The notes: generated from the sequence alone by a model not told the origin. Shown: positions 8,609 through 17,636, numbered from the stretch's first letter. The stretch: DNA of 64,000 nucleotides from CAVQBP01 sp963848195 (GCA_963848195.1 CAWKCY010000016.1:620001-684000); one strand, 5' to 3'. Numbers and translations: made by a program.

Positions 8609-9523
8609 TTAAGCGTTTAATTCTTCCAGGGATTTTAATAATTCGTTTTTTGAAAATGGCTTAACAAGAAATTTGTCTGCTCCAGCTTCATAAAATTCTC
8701 TGATTCTATCCCCTGCAAATTCACTGGAAATGATGATTAAAGGTCTATTATAGTTGTCATTATTTTTAATCTCTTTACAGATATTTATGCTGTCATTCCA
8801 TCTATTCTGGTTTACATCAAACAAAATAACTCTATAATCTTTTCTGTTTATTAATTCAATGTCGAAATCTCTAAAATTATAAGCTTCTATTTCAAAATTT
8901 TTTTTGAGAAACGCATTAATTAATCCAAAGGAATCACTTGAATCATCTAACATTAATATTTTTTTTATATGCTCTTTCCCGATGTGCTCTCTCTCTCTCT
9001 TATTTTTGCTATGTTCAGGTGAAAGAGGGAGAGTAAATGTTATAGTTGAACCAACTCCTTTAATACTGTCAACAAGTAAAGAACCTCCCATTTTTTCAAC
9101 ATATCTTTTGGATAAAGCTAATCCTAATCCGTTTCCTTCATAATTCCTTCCGATATTTAGATCTTCCTGACTGAAAGGCTGAAATAAATGATCCATATAT
9201 TCTGCTGAAATTCCGACTCCTGAATCTTTTATACGGATTATAGCTAATTCTCTTTCTAAAAGAGTGTTTGTTTCAATCTCAACAAATCCTTGCTTTGTAA
9301 ATTTTATTGCATTATTTAGTAAATTATTAACAATATTTTCAACACACTGTATATCGACATTTACATAAATTTCTTGAGCATTAAAATTTGAATTGAGCTC
9401 GACTTTCTTGTTTTTTATGGTTTCTTTCATAGAAGCTATACAGCTTTGTAGTATAGTTATCAAATTTATCGTCTCAAAATTGAGCTTATAGTTTTCTGCT
9501 TCAATTTGGGCAAATTCCAGCAT
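8609..9523 (-). CDS. C-terminal part of frameshifted hybrid histidine kinase (HATPase + receiver)
   Basis: This 304-codon frame carries the rest of a sensor kinase whose N-terminus lies at 9529-10122. It holds the HATPase_c domain with N-box VNNLLNNAIKFT (about 65-76), G1 IKDSGVGIS, F-box FQPFSQ and G2 EGNGLGLALSKR. A receiver domain follows (about 187-304), with acidic pair D193/D194, phosphoacceptor D236 in ILFDVNQ and the conserved Lys in FLVKPFS. The upstream frame would read directly into it after one inserted base near 9526-9531, giving a continuous RLLKVITQMLEFAQ. The first ATG is therefore probably internal to one original gene. An assembly error is possible. Confidence 0.8.
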   Translation of the reverse strand: MLEFAQIEAENYKLNFETINLITILQSCIASMKETIKNKKVELNSNFNAQEIYVNVDIQCVENIVNNLLNNAIKFTKQGFVEIETNTLLERELAIIRIKDSGVGISAEYMDHLFQPFSQEDLNIGRNYEGNGLGLALSKRYVEKMGGSLLVDSIKGVGSTITFTLPLSPEHSKNKREREHIGKEHIKKILMLDDSSDSFGLINAFLKKNFEIEAYNFRDFDIELINRKDYRVILFDVNQNRWNDSINICKEIKNNDNYNRPLIIISSEFAGDRIREFYEAGADKFLVKPFSKNELLKSLEELNA

Positions 9524-9528
9524 TTGAG

Positions 9529-10122
9529 TTATACTTTTAAAAGTCTTTCGCTACCGCTATATAAATTATCAAGGTAAACACGATCTTCAGGACTTATTTT
9601 ATCCTTCATACTCTCTTTAATAATCGATGAATATCCTAAAATAATATTTAAGGGTGTTCTCAATTCATGAGAAAGAACATTTAAAAAATTATTTTTTAAT
9701 CTATCTGCTTCTTTTTGTGCATCTCTTGCCTTGTTAAATTCTTCATTCATTAACACTACTTCACTCTGATCCTCATGCATTAAAACTACAAAATCTTTAG
9801 AGTTAATTGTTAAATAAAAAATCTTTGTCCTGAAAATTGGTTTAGTGATCTGCTTACTTCGTAATAATGTATCACTATAGTTATCAATTGAAATGTTAGT
9901 TTTGTCCTTAAAAACATACTTTATGTTCTCAAGGACTTTGCTGTTTTTAATTTCAGGATCATTAAAAACAGAATATTCTTTTAATTCTGCAAAATTATAA
10001 TCCCATTGGTATATAAAAGCCGGATTAACATAAACAATCTTACCTTCTTCATTAATAATTTCAATTGGAATGTGAATTGGATCGTAAAGCAGCTTAAGAT
10101 ATTTTAAGGAGTTTTTTGGCAT
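9529..10122 (-). CDS. N-terminal part of frameshifted hybrid histidine kinase (PAS + HisKA)
   Basis: This 197-codon frame has a PAS-like sensor domain (about residues 8-115, with EGKIVYVNPAF), a short coiled linker (KARDAQKEADRLK), and the HisKA dimerisation domain with phosphoacceptor H152 in VLSHELRTPLNIILGYSS. It stops within helix 2 of HisKA at LLKV, exactly where a one-base change restores reading into the HATPase and receiver of the next frame. There are no transmembrane segments, so the kinase would be cytoplasmic. It starts 5 bases after the stop of the upstream GAF-kinase gene, which suggests a two-gene operon of cooperating sensors. The signal is unknown. Confidence 0.8.
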   Translation of the reverse strand: MPKNSLKYLKLLYDPIHIPIEIINEEGKIVYVNPAFIYQWDYNFAELKEYSVFNDPEIKNSKVLENIKYVFKDKTNISIDNYSDTLLRSKQITKPIFRTKIFYLTINSKDFVVLMHEDQSEVVLMNEEFNKARDAQKEADRLKNNFLNVLSHELRTPLNIILGYSSIIKESMKDKISPEDRVYLDNLYSGSERLLKV

Positions 10123-10127
10123 AATAA

Positions 10128-11429
10128 TTAAATTGGTAATGATATTTGAACAGCAGCACCGTTTTCTTTATCAAGAATTTTTATTTGACCGTTATGACGA
10201 TCAATTATACTTTTACATAAAAATAATCCGTAGCCGCTTCTATTTGAAGAAGGTAATTCCAAAAAGGAATTTTTATTGCCTGCGGGAAATCCAGGTCCGT
10301 CATCTTCTACAGTAATCTGAGCCTTATTATTTTCAAAAAATGATTTAATCAGAATTGTCGCATTCTGCTTTGCCTCTGCCGAATTTGTAAATAACTGAAC
10401 AAATAAATGTTGTATTTGTTCGGAGTCATAGTTGCATGGAGGTAAAGTATTAAATTCTGTCTTAAAAATAATTTTATTGAACTTTTTCATTGGGGCAAGA
10501 TATTTAATTACCGATTGGATCGTACGGTTAAGATCCCCGCTGTCTTTATTCAAATTCATTATTGAAGTTTCCAGAAGAACCTGTGCGTATTTTTGTATGT
10601 TTCTTATGCTATCACTGGCTACCTTAGATTTTAATTTCAACCTGTCAAACAATACAAGATCAACTGAGTCTTTATCTTTTTCAAAATCTTTATTAGCTTT
10701 TTCAATTGTTCGCATCATGCTCTCTGTTTCTAATAATGCAAGGTGAACTAAGCCCTGTAATGATTGTCCTATTTCAGAATCTATACTTGATTTTAATGCT
10801 TTTCTTTCAGCCTGGATTAAATGAGTATTAGCTTCCTGTAATGCATTATATGCATTTATTTGACCATTGTATAATTGAGCGTTTCTTATAGCTGTCGCTG
10901 CCTGCCCTGCAAGTATTTCAAATGTGTCTGTTATTTCCCTTATTTTTATTTTGTGAAGCTGCTTACTGTCAACATAGATTACGCCGATTTTTTTATTATC
11001 TGTTATTAATGGAGAACATAAAATCGTTTGCAATTCTAGCCTTAATATGCTTTTACTGGAATCATAATTGGTATCGCTTTGGGCAGATTCTATAAACTTT
11101 GACTGCCCTGTATCAAATACATCTTTTACAACTGTTGTACTTACGTTGAATAATATCTCGGAAAGAGAGTTACCATAAGAATCTAACCCTATCTTATATT
11201 CAAGTTTGCCGTTCTGGTTGCTCAATACAATGAATCCTCTTTCGGAATCGGTTAGTTTAATAGCGCTTTTTAACACTAATTCCAGCACATCTTCAATAAT
11301 AAGAGTTCTGTTTATACTTTTAACAATGTCAAGTATAACCTCTAGATTTTTGACTTTAACAGCTTCATCAGATTTACCGATCCCTTTTTGAGCTTCGTCT
11401 ATTTTATTCTTTAACTCTGAAAATTTCAT
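10128..11429 (-). CDS. GAF-domain sensor with histidine-kinase-like ATPase domain
   Basis: A 433-residue cytoplasmic sensor. Residues about 25-185 form a GAF domain (SERGFIVLSNQNGKLEY, CSPLITDNKKIGVIYVDS), the middle is a long helical segment, and residues about 330-433 are a GHKL ATPase domain with N-box-like FTNSAEAKQN, G1 EDDGPGFPAG and G2 SGYGLFLCKSII. No standard H-box (SHELRTPL) is present in the helical part, so autophosphorylation at a canonical His is doubtful. It may use a divergent site or modulate the PAS-HisKA kinase encoded 5 bases downstream. It is the first gene of that pair. The ligand is unknown. Confidence 0.8.
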   Translation of the reverse strand: MKFSELKNKIDEAQKGIGKSDEAVKVKNLEVILDIVKSINRTLIIEDVLELVLKSAIKLTDSERGFIVLSNQNGKLEYKIGLDSYGNSLSEILFNVSTTVVKDVFDTGQSKFIESAQSDTNYDSSKSILRLELQTILCSPLITDNKKIGVIYVDSKQLHKIKIREITDTFEILAGQAATAIRNAQLYNGQINAYNALQEANTHLIQAERKALKSSIDSEIGQSLQGLVHLALLETESMMRTIEKANKDFEKDKDSVDLVLFDRLKLKSKVASDSIRNIQKYAQVLLETSIMNLNKDSGDLNRTIQSVIKYLAPMKKFNKIIFKTEFNTLPPCNYDSEQIQHLFVQLFTNSAEAKQNATILIKSFFENNKAQITVEDDGPGFPAGNKNSFLELPSSNRSGYGLFLCKSIIDRHNGQIKILDKENGAAVQISLPI

Positions 11430-11596
11430 TATTTGTATTCATTTTTGATATGTAATATAACCTTTTATAAATAAATGCGAAAATATGATTTGTTAAAATT
11501 ATTAGGTCTAAATATTTCTCCTATTTCCCTGTAATATTTTTAATTCTCTAATTATCAATATCCAAATTGGCTAAATATAAAGGATTTTGTCCTGCT

Positions 11597-12988
11597 TTAG
11601 AGATTTTTTAGAAGTTTAAATGACATAAACCATTCAGATGAATGTCCTGAACCATACCATGCCTTCGCAATTCCTGCCGAAAAGGTCGATTCAAGATTGA
11701 ACCAGTGTTCAAATACAAAGTTGACTTGCGCTCCAAGGTCTGTAAAGCCTGTTCCCATAGGTGATTCTACTAACAAATTTTGTGAATAAATGGATAAATC
11801 TATATAATATAAGTAATGACTCGCAATACTTACATCATTAAATCTAAATGGGGGAAGATTTGATTCAAACATTAATTTTATAAATCTTTCAGCCGGTATA
11901 CTGTATATTGGTATACCGGGAAAACGAAAAACATCTCTAAATTGATCTACTTTCGTATCTTCAACTCTTCTATTACCGAAACCGCCAAAGAAAAATTGTG
12001 CCTGTTGAAGATTTTCATTTTGAAAATTGTATCCTGTGGCTAATTTGAAATGAAAAACATTATGTGGAATTAACCAGGTAGAATAATTATCCCATTCACC
12101 GTAAAGTTGAGATGAAGTTTGAATATTATTTCCTTTTGCACCAAATGCCATGAATGATGCTCCAAATTCATTCCCTTCCTCATTCCCTGAGCTTCCAATA
12201 CTTCTTCTTACATTAGATGCATTAAAATCTGATTGAAGTACTAGAAAATCAGGTTGGGAAACGTCTACTAAATTATCATTAATTGATTTCACATCTTTAT
12301 ATAATGAAATACTTGAAACTTGTTTTATTTTTAAAGGATTGTCATATACCCAGTAATGAGTATTTTCAAAACTTATTTTAGTTCCAATCATTCCTCGTTT
12401 TCTTTCATTAAAAAGATCATAAAAATCAGGGGCATTATAATCAAAATTAAATTGGAACTTACTTCTGAAATTATATTTTGCTTTTAGGTGATATCTTGGA
12501 ATATTTGGATTTTTATTAAAAGGGGAGATTCCGAATTCAATTGAAATATCATCTATCCTCAAGGGATCTGTAATATGTGTATAAAATCCTAAAACTTTTT
12601 CATTTTGAAACCCGCTAATAATTGGAATGAATGTATCAATATGTAAATTATTTAAACTATTATATGTCTTTTGTTCACTAATTGTTCCCGCGTACTTTTT
12701 TAAAGGATCAATAGCAAAACTTTTAAGAGATGGATTTTTATCAACAACCTTCTGACCTAAATATTCAATTGCTGGTAATTTTGAGGCAGGTTTATTTGGT
12801 ATCAACACCGGGACAAAACCATCGGCAGTAAATTCAAAAGCAAAAAGAGAATCTTGGCTTATATACATTGGTCTAAATAATCCTTCAACTACATTACTAA
12901 TTGCTTCTATCTTTTTACTTTCTACATCAATTCTGATATATATTAGAAACTCCATTGGTGAAAGCATTCCAAAAAATATACTTTTCAT
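11597..12988 (-). pseudogene. Distal part (propeller end and beta-barrel) of broken protease/outer-membrane protein
   Basis: This open frame of 463 codons is the 3' part of a gene that begins near 14400 and is broken into about six frames. It opens with the last propeller blades (ISNVVEGLFRPMYISQDS) and continues into repeated amphipathic beta-strands rich in aromatic residues and ending in FMSFKLLKNL, as expected for an outer-membrane beta-barrel. A one-base shift near 12940 reconnects NGVSNIY with RIDVESKKIEA. The frame has no believable own start: the ATG at 12988 lies inside a WSPDEKYIFWN propeller motif read in another frame. It is probably non-functional unless the frameshifts are assembly errors. 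Confidence 0.75.
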
Positions 12989-13776
12989 CCGGGCTCCAGG
13001 AAGGATTTTCTGGCGAACCTATTGAACTAATCGTTTCGTATTTTAGTCGTCCTTTCCTTTCTTAATTCATATCACAATTAGCAACTATAACTGATTGCTC
13101 TCCATTGTTTTTATGTAGAACAGCAGCTAGGTATTTTCCTGAAGAACTAACCGAGAATTCATTAATTTCAATTCCTTCATTAAATGTTGCAACTGAATAC
13201 ATCTCTTTATACGGGTATGGGGAAAATGTTATTGATTACTCTTCCATAAGAGTGCATCGTTCCCCATAAATCATGGCTAGTTGGAGATACACTTAAATCT
13301 CCTATTCTATAATTATTAAAAAGTAATTTCGTTTCTTTTGTTGATGTATCTAAGCACCAGATATCACGGTATAATTCATTGTTATTGGTTGTAAAAAAAA
13401 ACAATTTTAAATTTTTATCATAAGCTGTGGATGCTACTTGAAGAATACTTGGGGTCGGCAATGTGCCTATTATTTCTGAGCTGTTACTGTGTAAACTTAA
13501 TCGTTCAATACTTGCCAGATGATCAGGATGGTGAAAACCAAATATAACCGTTGAATCATTCTTGTCTAGATACGGTTCAGTTGTCCATCCTACCGGTGAT
13601 GCTGTAAGTTTTTTAATTGGGGTTAATCCAACGGATTCTAATTTTTTGATATTTTGTTGTTGAAATTCTTTTTCGTTTACTAAAAAATTTTCCCAGGCGT
13701 CATCCAAATCTATCCCAAAAACCTCTCGAAACCTTTTTTCATTTCCTTCATAAAAACTATTCGGAGATGTTGACAA
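12989..13776 (-). pseudogene. Middle part (WD40/TolB-like propeller) of broken protease/outer-membrane protein
   Basis: The frame 13776-13207 reads STSPNSFYEGNEKRFREVFG, then TolB/PD40-like blade motifs (IFGFHHPDHL, ISKET-like strands, GDLSVSPTSHDLW). Beyond its stop at 13207 another frame continues the same protein, with PYPYKEMYSVATFNEGIEIN and EFSVSSSGKYLAAVL down to a TAA near 13062. A third frame then gives SPENPSWSPDEKYIFWN (about 13020-12970). Each switch needs only a single-base indel. The blades belong between the HExxH segment upstream and the barrel downstream. This is gene decay or clustered sequencing error. Confidence 0.72.
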
Positions 13777-14400
13777 TATACCACTTAATTAGCTTTCCAG
13801 CTCCGTATTCGATTGCCAGGTATGAAGTAAATCGGGTCCCATATAAATAGAAAATAATATTCAATAGAAATGATTTATTCGGTAGCGTTGTTTCTAGTGT
13901 TAAATGATATGGAAAATCTTTATTTTCCTCAACCATACATCTAAAATACATTTCATCAAAACTCCCAAATGTTCTGCCGAATCCCCCTGTTAACCAAGTT
14001 TCCATAAAAACTGCTATTCCTTCTTGGTACCAGCGCTGTGTATAACGATATAATTTGTTAAAAGACTAAATGGAATTGTAATCGGTTCTTCCTGCTCAGG
14101 TGATACTTTACCAAATAATGTTCTCATAATAGATTCAAATTTATTTGCCTGATCATTAACTACAATATGTGTCAGTTCATGATCAATCATCCATTGAAAT
14201 CTATCACTAAGAGGGACTGTTTCGTAACCTTGTTCTAATGGTTCAATGTCAAATCTGATATAATTCGATGGTACTGTAGTACTTATTCCGGAACCATAGT
14301 CGTAAATATCATATGTGCTTAGTAATATTTTGTTATGAGGTTTGTAATTAAAGATATACATTAGAGTGTCTAATGCATTTTCCGCGATTGGCTAATATAT
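13757..14400 (-). pseudogene. Proximal HExxH peptidase part of broken protease/outer-membrane protein
   Basis: Two frames (14361-14014 and 14005-13757) encode one gluzincin-like domain. The first has DHELTHIVV, an HExxH zinc motif. The second, joined after one indel near 14040, gives RWYQEGIAVFMETWLTGG, whose Glu is the expected third zinc ligand. The frame stays open a little upstream of the ATG at 14361 (AENALDTLMYIFNY) and then meets a stop at about 14390, so the start and signal peptide are lost. Large proteins with this order (HExxH domain, TolB-like propeller, outer-membrane barrel) occur in Bacteroidota-group genomes; their substrates are not known. Confidence 0.72.
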
Positions 14401-14606
14401 GTGAAACTAATAGGAGATATCATTTCTCTAAATATACATTAAAATGCTCACTTTCTCTTTCTCTCCAATCGAATTGAGCATTTCATATAATACAATCTGG
14501 AAACTATAAGCAGGCTAAAAAAAAATAGTAATAATTAAAATAGATTTAATAGAATATCTTAATTTTAAAATATCGTAATGCAAATTCAGTACTTCAAATA
14601 TAGAAA

Positions 14607-14633
14607 AGCCTTTAATTATAAAAATTAAAGGCT
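14607..14633 (-). terminator. Rho-independent terminator of the repeat-protein gene
   Basis: Perfect 11-bp stem AGCCTTTAATT / AATTAAAGGCT with a 5-base loop. Read on the minus strand it is followed by TTTTCT. It lies about 75 bases beyond the TAA at 14709 that ends the 16-residue repeat frame, which supports transcription of the whole repeat array as one unit. Confidence 0.75.
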
Positions 14634-14708
14634 ATATAGAATTATGTTCAGATAATTATTTGATAATAACTATCTAAACCAACCAACAGATTACTATTCT
14701 AAGAAGAA

Positions 14709-15492
14709 TTATCTGAGCCAGCCATAATTGGAGCCTAATCCATCTAGCTGAGAATTAGATCTTAACCAGCCGTAATTAGAACCAAATTCTTCTAACTGAG
14801 AATTAGATCTTCACCAGCCGTACTTAGAACCTAATCCTTCTAGCTGAGAATTAGATCTTGACCAGCCGTAACTTAGAACCTAATCCTCAAACTGAGAATT
14901 AGATCTTGCCCAGCCGTACTCAGAACCAAGTCCTTCAAGCTGAGAATTAGATCTTACCCAGCCGTAATTAGAACCAAATCCATCAAGCTGAGAATTAGAT
15001 CTTGACCAGCCGTAACTTAGAACCAAATTCTTCAAGCTGAGAATTAGATCTTGCCCAGCCGTACTTAGAACCTAATTCTCAAGCTGAGAATTAGATCTTG
15101 CCCAGCCATAACTTCGAACCTAATCCTCAAGCTGAGAATTAGATCTTGACCAGCCGTACTTCGAACCTAATTCTTCAAGCTGAGAATTAGATCTTGCCCA
15201 GCCGTAATCGGAACCTAATTCTTCAAGCTGAGAATTAGATCTTACCCAGCCGTAATCCGAACCTAATCCTCTAAGCTGAGAATTAGATCTTACCCAGCCG
15301 TAACCCGAACCTAGTCCTTCTAGCTGAGAATTAGATCTTGCCCAGCCGTACTCGAACCTAATCCTTCTAACTGAGAATTAGATCTTGACCAGCCATAATT
15401 AGAACCAAGTTCTTCTAGCTGAGAATTAAATCTTAACCAGCCGTATCTGGATCCAAATTCTTCTAATTGGGAATTAGATCTATTATCCATAA
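14709..15492 (-). repeat. Tandem array of sixteen 48-bp units encoding a 16-residue peptide repeat
   Basis: Sixteen near-identical direct repeats of 48 bp (a few are 47 or 49) run without spacers. On the minus strand each encodes a version of SNSQLEELGSNYGWSR: Ser-Asn-Ser-Gln-Leu-Glu, then Gly-Ser, then Tyr-Gly-Trp are almost fixed, while the residues between Ser and Tyr and those after Trp vary. The last unit ends in the stop TAA at 14709-14711. Indels recur at two homologous places: loss of one A in the GAAGAATTAGG segment and gain of one T in the AAGTACGGC segment. They break the frame in several units (net -1 near 15350), so the array is not open throughout as sequenced. Confidence 0.9.
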
Positions 15493-15658
15493 CTGTAATA
15501 TTTTCATTAACAGCTAAGGAATTTGATTGGTTAAACTCAGCAGAAATGTTATTATCTGAATGATATCTAACAGCCTGCTCCACATTATTCAGGCTCTGCG
15601 CATAGCCTGCAACACACAATACCCCTGATAGAATCAGAGATAGGATCAATTTACGCAT
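15320..15658 (-). CDS. Exported tandem-repeat protein, frame-broken after three repeats
   Basis: Start ATG at 15658 is chosen because a strong purine-rich ribosome site (GGGAGAGGGAGGA) sits just upstream and the paralogue at 15938 starts identically. A signal peptide follows (MRKLILSLILSGVLCVAG, cleavage likely after YAQ at residue 21), then a spacer (SLNNVEQAVRYH...) and the first 16-residue repeats (QLEEFGSRYGW, QLEELGSNYGW, QLEGLGS). A one-base loss in the third repeat near 15350 shifts the frame to a stop at 15320. Without that and further small indels, the protein would run about 316 residues to 14709. No known family is recognised; it would be periplasmic, surface-exposed or secreted. 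Confidence 0.7.
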   Translation of the reverse strand: MRKLILSLILSGVLCVAGYAQSLNNVEQAVRYHSDNNISAEFNQSNSLAVNENITVMDNRSNSQLEEFGSRYGWLRFNSQLEELGSNYGWSRSNSQLEGLGSSTAGQDLILS

Positions 15659-15687
15659 AGTCCTCCCTCTCCCACATGTTTTCTGGG

Positions 15688-15733
15688 AAAATGACACTTG
15701 AAATAGAAAATCCGTCATTTTATAGAAAATGAC
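15688..15733. promoter_or_regulatory. Palindromic operator-like element upstream of the repeat-protein gene
   Basis: An inverted repeat GTCATTTT / AAAATGAC with 4 bases between arms (15714-15733) is followed, 18 bases nearer the gene, by a third half-site AAAATGAC (15688-15695). The same three half-sites occur at the same spacing upstream of the paralogue. It lies 30-75 bases before the start codon, a fitting place for a transcription factor site. The cognate regulator is unknown; the nearby sigma-54-type activator is a candidate. Confidence 0.6.
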
Positions 15734-15746
15734 ACTTTTTAAGCAC

Positions 15747-15938
15747 TTAGCAAATCTTTATTAAGGTATCAGCCACTGCAGCATATTCAATAGCAGTAGA
15801 TGAAATTGATTGGTTTAATGCAGTAACAATTATGTTAGTATGATATCTAACAGCTTGTTCTACATTATTTAGGCTCTGCGCAAAGCCTGCAACACACAAT
15901 ACCCCTGATAGAATCAGAGATAGGATCAATTTACGCAT
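15747..15938 (-). CDS. Small exported protein, paralogue of the repeat protein (63 aa)
   Basis: It starts at ATG 15938 with the same ribosome site as its neighbour. The signal peptide differs from that of the repeat protein by one residue (GFAQ for GYAQ), and both continue SLNNVEQAVRYH. The mature part is only about 42 residues (TNIIVTALNQSISSTAIEYA...) and ends in TLIKIC; it contains no Tyr-Gly-Trp repeat. It may be a genuine small secreted peptide or the remnant of a second repeat protein that lost its array. It lies just upstream of the repeat gene on the same strand; copy A of the duplicated promoter overlaps its stop codon. Confidence 0.6.
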   Translation of the reverse strand: MRKLILSLILSGVLCVAGFAQSLNNVEQAVRYHTNIIVTALNQSISSTAIEYAAVADTLIKIC

Positions 15939-15966
15939 AGTCCTCCCTCTCCCGCAATATTTGGGG

Positions 15967-16011
15967 AAAATGACACTTGAAATAGAAAATCGTCATTTTA
16001 AAGAAAATGAC
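15967..16011. promoter_or_regulatory. Second copy of the palindromic operator-like element
   Basis: Inverted repeat GTCATTTT (15992-15999) and AAAATGAC (16004-16011), plus a third half-site AAAATGAC at 15967-15974, placed relative to the paralogue start (15938) almost as in copy A. Conservation of all three half-sites while the loop bases differ (ATAG versus AAAG) favours a protein-binding site. I see no convincing -24/-12 (GG-N10-GC) pair between it and the start codon. Confidence 0.55.
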
Positions 16012-16029
16012 ACTGTTTAAGCACTTAGC

Positions 16030-16378
16030 TGTTTTTTATACTCAGAAATTATGCCATAATTTTAAAAAATTTAAAACTTAGAAAATTAAAAAATCAATAT
16101 GTTGTGTTTGGCAGCACATAATTTTTGATATATTTTTAAATTTGAAAGATCAGAATGAGACATGTTATTTATGGATTAAAAATTTTATAATTTTAATTTA
16201 ATTCTGAATTAATCTTTAAATTATAAATAAAAGTAATTAACTTAATACATTATAATTTTTATATTAGAAGTTTTGATTCCTATTTTAATATTTATTACTA
16301 GTATAATATAATTATTGGAAGTAAAATTTACTTAATAAGTATTGTAAAAATTTACTAATTGTAAAAATTTTTTACACT
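16030..16378. other. AT-rich non-coding spacer
   Basis: About 350 bases of very AT-rich DNA between the small exported protein and the regulator remnant. It contains runs such as TTTTAAAAAATTTAAAAC but no ORF, no clear hairpin and no repeat that I could recognise. Promoter elements for copy B may extend into it. Confidence 0.6.
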
Positions 16379-17636
16379 TTATTTTAGAAGAGAGTTTAAT
16401 TTAGGTCTTGAAATATCTAATATTTTTGAAGTTTTGGATTTATTTCCCCCCATTTTTAAAAGAACCTCTTTAGCATAAATTTTGATTAATTTATTTATAT
16501 TATTTTTCTTGTAATCTACATCAATCCTTATTAAGTGTGGAAACAATTGAGAATTTTCTTGTAAAAGAGATAAATTGCTTGTTACATTATTAAATTCGAG
16601 AAAATCTCTTAATTTTAATTTCGAATCTTCACACAATAGAATAGATCTTTCAATTGTATTTTTTAGTTCTCTTATATTACCAGGCCATGAATAATTTTAA
16701 GCGAATTCTCGAAAATCATTATCAAGATCTTTTACTTGTTTACCAAATATGCGGTTAAATTTATCAATGAAATGATACACAAGTGGTAAAATATCTTCAG
16801 TTCTATATCGTAAAGGAGGTAGTTCGATAGATATTACATTTAATCGATGATATAAATCGCGCCTAAACAGCTTCACTTCAATCAATAATTCAAGATTTCT
16901 GTTTGTTGCCGATATAATCCTTGAATTAACAGGTAGATCGTTTAATCCTCCTAATCTTCTAATTAATCTTCTATCAATTACCCTTAATAGTTTGGTTTGA
17001 ATATTTAAACTAAGATCACCAATTTCATCTAAAAACAATGTGCCGTTATTTGCTGCTTCAAAAAGCCCAATCTTTTGATTAATTGCATTTGTAAAAGCCC
17101 CTTTTTCATAACCGAATAGTTCGGATTCCATAAGATTTTCGGGAATGGCACTGCATATAATATCAATAAATGGTGACGATTTTTCATTGCTATATTTATG
17201 AATTGCTCTTGCTAAAAGACCTTTGCCTGTTCCTGTTTCTCCAAGGATTAGAATATTTAATAGTTTATTTTCAGCTGCCTTTTTCGCATATTCTATAATT
17301 TTTTTTAATTCATTTGAACAACTAATTATATCTTCAAAATTATTACTGAAGCTTTCGCTATTTTCACTAAAATCGATTGATGTTATATAAGTTCTATTTT
17401 TAATGATATTTTGTAAAAAATCAACTAATCTTTTTATTTCTTGGGGTAAAACAAAGATATTTAAATAATCATTTTTTACTAAAAGACTTGCAATCAACGC
17501 ATCATTTTCATGTAGTATAAAAATTATTTGATTTTTTATTTGTTTTCTAATTTCTATAAGTTTTTTTAGTATTTCCGATTCAATATTATTTATTTGAATT
17601 ACAATAATCTCATTACTATTTATAGTTAAAATTTTC
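16379..17636 (-). pseudogene. Sigma-54-interacting AAA+ activator with Fis-type helix-turn-helix, interrupted
   Basis: The frame encodes, in order, a receiver-like but unphosphorylatable-looking N-terminal stretch (no start codon visible; stop-bounded near 17636), an AAA+ domain with Walker A GETGTGKG, the sigma-54 contact loop as GAFTNA (normally GAFTGA), Walker B LFLDEIGDL and RRDLYHRLNV. After an in-frame TAA at 16697-16699 it continues NYSWPGNIRELKNTIERS and ends in a Fis-like HTH (GGNKSKTSKILDISRPKLNSLL). Both halves are in the same frame, so one nonsense change explains the break. It would bind enhancers and remodel sigma-54 polymerase. It is probably the C-terminal output of the kinase-TPR gene upstream, or a separate adjacent gene. 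Confidence 0.75.

Larger units (their letters stand above)
15561..16029 (-). repeat. Direct duplication (about 190 bp) of promoter, signal peptide and N-terminus
   Basis: Copy A (15561-15751) and copy B (15841-16029) are nearly identical. Each holds the upstream palindromic element, the ribosome binding site, the 21-codon signal peptide and the first ten codons of the mature protein, up to AVRYH. They diverge after that point. Copy A continues into the 16-residue repeat array, copy B into a short unique tail. This is a tandem duplication of a complete expression and export module. Confidence 0.85.

Noticed and set aside
14709..15492. CRISPR array
   Set aside because: Units are contiguous 48-bp direct repeats without unique spacers, are coding in one frame, and no cas genes are near.
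15940..16080. Sigma-54 (-24/-12) promoter before the small exported protein
   Set aside because: GG-N10-GC pairs could not be found at a proper distance in either copy of the duplicated region.
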